Assembly: GCA_031732875.1 (NCBI GenBank)
Contig: JAVMKL010000098.1
Coordinates: forward strand, 1 to 5,842
Direction of reading: 5' to 3'
DNA: 5,842 bases
Source of the DNA: JAVMKJ01 sp031732875
Lineage (GTDB): Bacteria > Pseudomonadota > Gammaproteobacteria > Competibacterales > Competibacteraceae
Shown here one piece after another: positions 1 through 5,842 of this stretch. The notes beneath the pieces are model-generated. The model did not search any database, was not told the DNA's origin, and saw only the letters and a program-made list of their open reading frames with translations. Made by a program: the position numbers and the translations under genes. Every line of letters starts with the position of its first letter. The stretch's first letter is position 1.

Positions 1-1776
1 GCCCGTATCGATCAGGGCGTCGGCGCGATGAGCTTCAACCTGAACGAACTGGAACAGACCATCGCCCGGCTGCGCCGTCAGGTGACGAATCTCGCCACGC
101 AGGCCGAAGCCCGCATCCAGTCGCGTCAGGATCAGGGCGCCAAGGCCCACCAACTGGAATTCGATCCCCTGGAACTGGATCGCTTCACCGAATTGCAGCA
201 GGTCAGCCGGTCGCTGATGGAGATTGCCGACGACTTGGGCAATGTCGGCAACACCATGAGCGAGCATGCCCGGGAAATCACCACGCTGCTCGACCAGCAG
301 GCCAAGGTCAACAAGGAAATCCAACAGGGACTGATGCGTACCGGCATGGTACGGTTCGGCAGCGTCATCCCGCGATTGCGGCGGGTGGTACGGCAGGCCA
401 GCCAGGAGTTGGGCAAGCGGGCGGAATTGCTGGTGGGTGGCGAGGAATCGGAAGTCGACCGCACTGTGTTGGAGAACATGGTCGCTCCGCTGGAGCACAT
501 GTTGCGCAACTCGCTGGCGCATGGTATCGAGGCGCCGGAACAGCGGCGGGCGGCCGGCAAATCCGATATCGGCACCATCACTCTGAGCCTGCGCCGGGAA
601 GGCGCGGAACTGGTGCTCGAACTGGGCGACGATGGGGGGGGCCTCAACTTCGACGCGATCCGCGCCAAGGGCACGGAAAAAGGTCTGTTGTTGCCCGAAC
701 AGCCGGCGACCCAGGAAGAACTGATCGCCCTACTGCTGCGCCCCGGTTTTTCCACCGCCAGCACGGTTACCCAGATTTCCGGGCGCGGCGTCGGCATGGA
801 CGTGGTGAACGCGGCCATCCGCGCCATGCGCGGCGCATTGCTGATCCAGACCGAGCCCGGTCAGGGAACCCGCTTCATCGTCCGCCTGCCGTTTTCGTTG
901 TCGGTTACCCAGGCTCTGCTGGTACAAGCCGGCGATGCCACGTTCGCCATTCCCCTGCTTAGCATCGAACTGGTGGCCCGGCTCAAGGAAAGCGAATTCC
1001 AGGCTTATCTGTCCGGCGAGCAAAGCCAGCACCAGTACAGCGACCGCCACTATCCGGTCCACAATCTCGGCATTCTGATCGGCAGCGAACACCTGCTACC
1101 CTTCGAGGAAGCCAAGGACCGCCGGCCCCCCGTTCTCCTGTTCCGTAGCGCGGAAGCCAGCGCCGCCCTGCAGGTCGAGGCGGTACAGGGCAACCAGGAA
1201 ATCATCGTCAAGCCGGTCGGCCCACAGTTCAACGGCGTGCCCGGTATTTCCGGCGCCACCGTGCTGGGCGACGGTCGGGTGGTGGTGGTACTGGAACTGG
1301 CGGCTCTGGTGCGCAACATCGGCTCCCAGCGGCAGAAACAGACCGAAAGCCGGGCCTTGCGGATGGCGCGCCAGGAAATCCGGCAAGAGCGGATCAGCAT
1401 CATGGTCATCGATGATTCGATCACCATGCGCAAGGTCACCGCGCGCATTCTGGAGCGCCACAACATTCATGCCATTACCGCCAAGGATGGCCTGGATGCC
1501 GTGGCGATGCTGCAAACCCAGGTGCCCGATCTGGCGATCCTCGACATCGAGATGCCGCGCATGGACGGGTTCGAAGTCGTCGCTCACGTCCGCAACCAAC
1601 CCTATCTGCGACATCTGCCGGTCATCATGGTAACCTCGCGCGGCGGCGAGAAGCATCGCGAGCGGGCCATGAAGCTGGGAGTCAACGATTACCTGACCAA
1701 ACCCTATCAGGAAGAACAGTTGATGCAGTCGATCCGCAAGATTCTGGGCGAGCGCGCCTTGGAACTGATCACCTGA
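1..1776 (+). CDS. chpA: ChpA/PilL-type hybrid chemotaxis histidine kinase, C-terminal part (5' truncated by window)
   Basis: This is a CheA-like kinase of the type IV pilus (Chp/Pil) chemosensory system, which autophosphorylates in response to receptor input and donates phosphoryl groups to pilus response regulators. The frame is open from base 1, so the methionine at 28 is probably internal; Hpt domains are expected upstream. Numbering from that methionine, residues 1-150 form a helical dimerisation region containing the ChpA-like segment FDPLELDRFT. Residues 150-290 are a GHKL ATPase with N-box H157 and N161, G1 box DDGGG (201-205) and G2 box GRGVGMD (from 252). Residues 290-431 are a CheW-like domain, followed by a charged linker. 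Residues 455-573 are a receiver with acidic pair D462/D463, phosphoacceptor D506, T536 and K558, so it looks active. Oddities are non-consensus residues in the dimerisation and N-box motifs and a run of eight G at 634-641. A generic CheA-receiver hybrid is the alternative, but the FDPLELDRFT segment and the following ChpC-like gene favour ChpA. Confidence 0.88.
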   Translation, partial: ARIDQGVGAMSFNLNELEQTIARLRRQVTNLATQAEARIQSRQDQGAKAHQLEFDPLELDRFTELQQVSRSLMEIADDLGNVGNTMSEHAREITTLLDQQAKVNKEIQQGLMRTGMVRFGSVIPRLRRVVRQASQELGKRAELLVGGEESEVDRTVLENMVAPLEHMLRNSLAHGIEAPEQRRAAGKSDIGTITLSLRREGAELVLELGDDGGGLNFDAIRAKGTEKGLLLPEQPATQEELIALLLRPGFSTASTVTQISGRGVGMDVVNAAIRAMRGALLIQTEPGQGTRFIVRLPFSLSVTQALLVQAGDATFAIPLLSIELVARLKESEFQAYLSGEQSQHQYSDRHYPVHNLGILIGSEHLLPFEEAKDRRPPVLLFRSAEASAALQVEAVQGNQEIIVKPVGPQFNGVPGISGATVLGDGRVVVVLELAALVRNIGSQRQKQTESRALRMARQEIRQERISIMVIDDSITMRKVTARILERHNIHAITAKDGLDAVAMLQTQVPDLAILDIEMPRMDGFEVVAHVRNQPYLRHLPVIMVTSRGGEKHRERAMKLGVNDYLTKPYQEEQLMQSIRKILGERALELIT

Positions 1777-1828
1777 GCACCGACCTCTTCTGGAAGGTGT
1801 CAGGCGCCAGGTCATAACCGGTCTCTTG

Positions 1829-2341
1829 ATGCCCGACCTTCACCCTGATCTCCGAACCCTTAAAATTATGGAAGCTTCCTCGAACCTACGCTGTTTGCTG
1901 ATCGCGGTACAGGGCGGGCAACTCATTCTGCCGAACAGTCTCGTCGTCGAAGTCCTGCCCTTCGCGACCCCTCTGCGGATCGAAGCGGCGCCTCACTGGG
2001 TGGTCGGCGCCATGCTGTGGCGCAATCTGACCACGCCTCTGGTGAGTCTGGGACGGCTGATCTTTCGCGTGACGCCCGAAACCGATATCAACTCCCGCAT
2101 TATCTTCGTCAATACCCTCGGCACCGATTCCAAGCTGCCGCACTTTGGGATCCTGAGCACCTCGGCGCCGAGACCGCTCAACCTGCAACGCCAGGACATC
2201 GAACCGGATCCGGACGTCCCCGAGGACGATCTGCGCCGGCCGGGCATTCTGGTCTGGGCACGCCATCAGGATCAGCCGGTCATCATTCCGGATCTGGAAG
2301 CCATCGAGGCGGTGCTGCAACCGCTGATCCGCCGGGCGTGA
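1829..2341 (+). CDS. chpC: CheW-like adaptor protein, probable ChpC of the type IV pilus chemosensory system
   Basis: A single-domain CheW-like protein of 170 residues, likely cytoplasmic. Such adaptors bridge chemoreceptors and the CheA-type kinase; in Pseudomonas the Chp system has two, PilI and ChpC. The match rests on the opening strand pattern SNLRCLLIAVQGGQLILPN, the following VVEVLPF, and HWVVGAMLWRNLTTPLVSL, the usual CheW core. No signal peptide or membrane segment is seen. It follows the ChpA-like kinase by 52 bases on the same strand, the order expected for chpC; a chpB methylesterase gene between them, as in Pseudomonas, is absent. The start is unsettled. ATG 1829 (preceded in frame by TTG 1826) gives 170 residues, while ATG 1868 gives 157 and begins just before the domain. 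Neither has a well-placed ribosome-binding site; an AGG at 1809-1811 lies rather far from 1829. PilI is the alternative identity, but it normally lies upstream of the receptor gene. Confidence 0.83.
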   Translation: MPDLHPDLRTLKIMEASSNLRCLLIAVQGGQLILPNSLVVEVLPFATPLRIEAAPHWVVGAMLWRNLTTPLVSLGRLIFRVTPETDINSRIIFVNTLGTDSKLPHFGILSTSAPRPLNLQRQDIEPDPDVPEDDLRRPGILVWARHQDQPVIIPDLEAIEAVLQPLIRRA

Positions 2342-2365
2342 CCGGTACGGAGCGCTCGTCCGGTC
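2340..2365 (+). promoter_or_regulatory. Predicted RNA hairpin filling the chpC-smc gap and carrying the smc Shine-Dalgarno-like site
   Basis: Bases 2340-2345 (GACCGG) pair with 2360-2365 (CCGGTC), and after one bulged T at 2346, bases 2347-2349 (ACG) pair with 2357-2359 (CGT). This makes nine Watson-Crick pairs, with a possible further G-U pair at 2350-2356. The stem starts inside the chpC stop codon (2339-2341) and ends one base before the smc start codon at 2367. The only purine-rich ribosome-binding candidate, GGAG at 2349-2352, lies at the stem-loop boundary. No run of T follows, so it does not look like an intrinsic terminator. I infer a possible role in coupling smc translation to chpC translation, but GC-rich DNA often gives hairpins by chance. 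Confidence 0.4.
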
Positions 2366-2366
2366 C

Positions 2367-5300
2367 ATGCGATTAAGCAAGATCAAGCTGGCCGGGTTCA
2401 AATCGTTCGTGGACCCCACGGTGCTGCATTTGCCCAGTAATCTGGTCGGCATCGTCGGTCCCAATGGCTGCGGCAAATCCAACATCATCGACGCGGTGCG
2501 GTGGGTCATGGGGGAAAGTTCGGCCCGCAGCCTGCGCGGCGAAACCATGAACGATGTGATTTTCAACGGCGCGGCCAGCCGCAAACCCGTCGGGCAGGCC
2601 TCCATCGAGATGGTATTCGACAACAGCGAAGGGCGGCTGGGCGGTCCATGGGCCAGTTACGCCGAGATCGCCATCCGGCGTCTGCTGGGCCGCGATGGCC
2701 AATCCAGCTACTTTCTCAACGGAACCCACTGCCGCCGCCGCGACATCGCCGATATCTTTCTGGGTACCGGCCTCGGACCGCGCAGCTACGCCATCATCGA
2801 ACAAGGCATGATTTCGCGAGTGGTCGAGGCCCGGCCGGAAGAACTGCGGGTTTTTCTGGAGGAAGCGGCCGGCATTTCCCGATACAAAGAGCGTCGCCGC
2901 GAAACCGAGACCCGTATCCGCCATGCTCGCGAGAACCTGGAGCGGCTCGACGACGTGCGCGCGGAACTGGCCCGACAACTCCAGCACCTGCGACGGCAGG
3001 CGCGCGCCGCCGAACAGTATCGCGAATACCGCGCCGAGGAGCGCCGGACGCGCGCGGAGCTGTTGGCCCTGCGCTGGCGCGAGTTGCAAGCCGACGTCCT
3101 CGAGCGCAAGCGGGTCCTGGGCCAACAGGAAACGGCCCTGGAGGCATTGCTGGCCGAGCAGCGTCGCCTGGAAGCCGAACTGGAGGCCGGCCGGGCGCGG
3201 CGGGCGGAGTCGAACGAGGTTTGTAACGACGCTCAGGGCCGTTATTACCAGGCGGGCGCGGAAATCAACCGGCTCGAACAGGTTCTGCAACACCAACGGG
3301 AGTTGCGGCAGCGACGCGAGGAGGACTGGCGCCACACCGAGGCGATGCTGGAACAGGTCGAGTCGCAACGGACGCTGGATTGGGAAAAGCGGAACGAACT
3401 GGCCGCCGAGCTGGCGGACGCCGAGCCGGAACTGGCGCGAGCTCTGACCCGGGAGGCGGATGCCAGCGCGGCGCTGACCGCCACCGAATCCGCGCTGCGC
3501 GAGGAGCAAGCGACCTGGGACGTCTTTACCCGGCGCAACGGGGAGGCCCTGCGCCAGGCCGAGGTGGAGCGTACCCGGATCGAGCATTTGGAGCGGCAAC
3601 TGGCCCAGAGCGAACGCCGGCTGGAACGACTGCGGTTCGAACAGGAACGACTGACCGGCGCCGATCCCGAACGGGAACTCGCCGAATTGCGCGAAGCCGA
3701 ACGGACCGTCGCCGAGGACCTGCGGCGCAATCAGGACGAACTGGCGGGCGCCGAGGCCGAGCTGGGCGCGACCCGGGAAGCCCTGCGCCAGGCCGGCGAT
3801 CTCTTGCGGGGATTGCAGGAACGGCTGCAGGCCAGTCGCGGCCGGCTGGCTTCGCTGCACGCCTTGCAGGAAGCGGCACTGGGCCGGCACGACCGGGAAT
3901 TGAACGACTGGCTGAGCGTTCGTAACCTGACTGACGCACCGCGACTGGCCGAGCGACTGGAGGTCGAATCCGGCTGGGAAACGGCGGTGGAAGCAGCGCT
4001 GGCCGGTTGGCTGGAGGCGGTCTGCGTGCCGGATCTCGACGCGCTGGCCCAAACCGCCGCCGAACTGTCCCAAGGCCGCCTGACCCTGTTCGAACCATCG
4101 CTCGAGACGGCGCCGGTTGCGGTCGCGAACGCGGCGCCGGCAGAGGCATTGGCGGCCAAGGTGCGCGCGCCGTGGTCGCTCGCCGGCTTGCTGGACGGGG
4201 TGACGACCGCCGCCACCGTGGTGGAGGCGTTGGCGCGCCGCGCTGGCCTGCGCGAGGGCGAAACCGTGGTGACGCCGGACGGCGTGCTGTGCGGGCGCCG
4301 CTGGCTGCGGCTGGCGCGCGGCGGCAACGATGGCGTGCTGGCGCGCGAGCGGGAAATTCGCCAACTGGAAACGAAGCTGGGCGAAGATGCGGCGGCGCGG
4401 GAACGACAGGCGGCGCAACTGGAACAACTCCGCGCCCGGCAGCGCGAACTGGAACAGCAACGCCACGATTTGCAGCAAGCGGTCAACCAGGGGCACCGCC
4501 ACCACGCCCGCGCACAGGGACAACTGGACGCAGTGCTGGCCCGCCGGGAGCAGGCGAAACTCCGCCTCGCCGCGCTGGTCGAGGAACGGATGGAACTGGA
4601 CGATCAATGCCAGCAGGACCGGGAGCAGGCGCAACTGGCCCGGCTGCGGCTGGAAGAGGTGTCGCTGGCATTGGAGAACCTGCGGGCGGAACAGGCGGAA
4701 CGGCTCGCGGAGCGGGACCGACTGCGGGATGAAATCCGCCAATGCCGCGTTCGAGCCGAGGCCACGCGCCAGGAAGTGGCCCGCCTGGCAGCCACGATCG
4801 AAACCTTGCGAGTGCGTTTGGCCGCCGCCGGGCAGGCGCTGGAGCGGCTGGACGCGCAGCGGGACCAGCTGCGGGCGCGAAGGGATCATCTGAACGCGGA
4901 GCGCGCCGGCGACACCGATGCGACGCTGGCGACCGCCGGGAACGAACTAGCGGGCTGGCTGGAAACCCGGCTCGCCATCGAGGCGGAACTGCGGGAAGCC
5001 CGCCAGCATCTGGAGGCGCGGGACGCCGAACTGGAAGCGGGGGAACAGGCCCGCGGCCGCTGCGAGCGGCGGGCGGAAACCTGGCGCCGGTCGATCGAGG
5101 AGCAACGGCTGGCCTTGGGCGAGAACCGGGTTCGCCAGCAAAATCTGCGCGAGCAGTTGGGCGAACTGGCCACCGATCCGGAAACCGTTCTGCCATCCCT
5201 GCCGGAGGTGATAGCCGAGAGCGATTGGCTGGCCCGGCTGGAACAGGTGGAACGGCGCATCCAGCGGCTGGGGCCGATCAACCTGGCGGCCATCGAGGAA

Positions 5301-5842
5301 TTCGCCCAGTTGTCGGAACGCAAGCAGCATCTCGACGCGCAGAACGCCGACCTGCTGGAGGCGCTGGCCACCCTGGAAAACGCCATCCGCAAGATCGATC
5401 GCGAGACCCGGACCCGCTTCCGGGATACATTCGAACGAGTCAACGCCGGGCTGGGAGAGCTGTTTCCGCGCCTGTTCGGCGGCGGTCAGGCGCATCTGGA
5501 ACTGACCGGCGAGGACGTGCTGGACGCCGGCGTGGCGATCATGGCCAAACCACCCGGCAAGCGGATCGGATCGATCGGCCTGCTGTCCGGCGGCGAGAAG
5601 GCGCTGACCGCCGTGGCCCTGGTGTTCGCCATCTTCCAACTCAATCCCGCGCCGTTCTGCCTGCTGGACGAAGTGGACGCACCGCTGGATGATACCAATG
5701 TCGGCCGGTTCGGCGCGCTGGTCCGAGATATGTCGGCCCAGGTGCAGTTCATCTTTATCACCCACAACAAGACCACGATGGAAATCGCCCGGCATCTGGC
5801 CGGCGTGACCATGCAGGAACCGGGAGTATCGCGGCTGGTCGC
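2367..5842 (+). CDS. smc: Chromosome segregation ATPase SMC (3' end truncated by window)
   Basis: SMC is the ATPase of bacterial condensin; with ScpA and ScpB it forms a ring that compacts and resolves replicated chromosomes. The 1158 visible codons are open to the window edge, and with the family near 1160-1170 residues only about 10-20 should be missing. The start MRLSKIKLAGFKSF is the canonical family N-terminus. Landmarks are Walker A GPNGCGKS (31-38), arginine finger R57 in SARSLRG, Q-loop Q146 in IIEQG, a first coiled-coil arm at about 165-510, a hinge at about 512-655, a returning arm at about 655-1000, LGPINLAAIEEF (968-979), ABC signature LLSGGEK (1072-1078), Walker B and catalytic glutamate LLDEVD (D1101, E1102), D-loop, and switch histidine H1133. 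All catalytic residues are present, so it should be functional. The arms are rich in Glu, Arg, Leu, Gln and Ala. The gene follows chpC by 25 bases; its ribosome-binding candidate GGAG at 2349-2352 is 14 bases from the start, rather far. The expected downstream neighbours in this group, zipA and ligA, lie outside the window. Confidence 0.98.
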   Translation, partial: MRLSKIKLAGFKSFVDPTVLHLPSNLVGIVGPNGCGKSNIIDAVRWVMGESSARSLRGETMNDVIFNGAASRKPVGQASIEMVFDNSEGRLGGPWASYAEIAIRRLLGRDGQSSYFLNGTHCRRRDIADIFLGTGLGPRSYAIIEQGMISRVVEARPEELRVFLEEAAGISRYKERRRETETRIRHARENLERLDDVRAELARQLQHLRRQARAAEQYREYRAEERRTRAELLALRWRELQADVLERKRVLGQQETALEALLAEQRRLEAELEAGRARRAESNEVCNDAQGRYYQAGAEINRLEQVLQHQRELRQRREEDWRHTEAMLEQVESQRTLDWEKRNELAAELADAEPELARALTREADASAALTATESALREEQATWDVFTRRNGEALRQAEVERTRIEHLERQLAQSERRLERLRFEQERLTGADPERELAELREAERTVAEDLRRNQDELAGAEAELGATREALRQAGDLLRGLQERLQASRGRLASLHALQEAALGRHDRELNDWLSVRNLTDAPRLAERLEVESGWETAVEAALAGWLEAVCVPDLDALAQTAAELSQGRLTLFEPSLETAPVAVANAAPAEALAAKVRAPWSLAGLLDGVTTAATVVEALARRAGLREGETVVTPDGVLCGRRWLRLARGGNDGVLAREREIRQLETKLGEDAAARERQAAQLEQLRARQRELEQQRHDLQQAVNQGHRHHARAQGQLDAVLARREQAKLRLAALVEERMELDDQCQQDREQAQLARLRLEEVSLALENLRAEQAERLAERDRLRDEIRQCRVRAEATRQEVARLAATIETLRVRLAAAGQALERLDAQRDQLRARRDHLNAERAGDTDATLATAGNELAGWLETRLAIEAELREARQHLEARDAELEAGEQARGRCERRAETWRRSIEEQRLALGENRVRQQNLREQLGELATDPETVLPSLPEVIAESDWLARLEQVERRIQRLGPINLAAIEEFAQLSERKQHLDAQNADLLEALATLENAIRKIDRETRTRFRDTFERVNAGLGELFPRLFGGGQAHLELTGEDVLDAGVAIMAKPPGKRIGSIGLLSGGEKALTAVALVFAIFQLNPAPFCLLDEVDAPLDDTNVGRFGALVRDMSAQVQFIFITHNKTTMEIARHLAGVTMQEPGVSRLV

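Noticed and set aside
429..436. GCTGGTGG, identical to the E. coli Chi recombination hotspot.
   Set aside because: One octamer is expected by chance in GC-rich coding sequence, and the Chi sequence of this organism is unknown.
1782..1813. GACCT (1782-1786) and AGGTC (1809-1813) as a possible terminator after chpA.
   Set aside because: Only five pairs around a 22-base loop, no extension in either direction and no T-run, so there is no real support for a terminator.
1096..1815. A minus-strand open frame of 239 codons opposite the CheW and receiver domains of chpA.
   Set aside because: Codon-aligned shadow of a clearly real gene. The plus-strand frame has all the receiver active-site residues, while the shadow has no coherent motif.
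2373..4889. An 838-codon minus-strand open frame opposite smc.
   Set aside because: It is codon-aligned with smc and exists because smc lacks TTA, CTA and TCA codons in this stretch. Its translation is a low-complexity Gln/Leu/Arg/Pro/Phe mixture mirroring the coiled-coil codons, with no recognisable domain.
2533..5600. Dense repeats of Glu/Arg/Leu/Gln/Ala codons within smc that look like DNA-level repeats.
   Set aside because: They follow from heptad coiled-coil composition and biased codon use; no exact tandem repeat unit is visible.
4947..5795. A 282-codon minus-strand open frame opposite the 3' part of smc.
   Set aside because: Same cause as the larger one: it lies opposite the intact SMC ATPase head, is codon-aligned, and shows no domain of its own.

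Overview
The window looks like ordinary chromosomal DNA from a GC-rich gammaproteobacterium outside the Enterobacterales/Vibrionales group. The reasons are a Pseudomonas-type pilus chemosensory (Chp/Pil) kinase and adaptor, a gammaproteobacterial-style SMC protein instead of MukB, and a strong preference for G or C at third codon positions. The genus cannot be fixed from the sequence alone. The coding strand is + throughout and there are three genes. No RNA genes, mobile elements, CRISPR arrays or long non-coding stretches are visible; both intergenic gaps are under 100 bases.

Layout. Bases 1-1776 hold the C-terminal part of a large hybrid histidine kinase of the ChpA/PilL type, whose 5' end lies outside the window. 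It contains a dimerisation helix region, a GHKL ATPase, a CheW-like domain and a terminal receiver. After 52 bases comes a stand-alone CheW-like adaptor, best matched to ChpC (1829-2341, start uncertain). After a further 25 bases comes smc (2367 to the window end), complete apart from an estimated 10-20 C-terminal residues, with both ATPase half-sites, both coiled-coil arms and the hinge.

The first two genes belong together. In the type IV pilus chemosensory pathway, CheW-like adaptors couple receptors to ChpA, which passes phosphoryl groups to response regulators that control pilus extension and retraction. smc has an unrelated job, chromosome condensation and segregation with ScpA/ScpB, but sits so close behind chpC that read-through is likely. 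A predicted hairpin fills almost the whole chpC-smc gap and holds the only visible Shine-Dalgarno-like sequence for smc.

I do not see a new biological system here. The points most worth a second look are that hairpin, the pilus-chemotaxis/smc junction, and non-consensus residues in conserved motifs of the ChpA kinase core.
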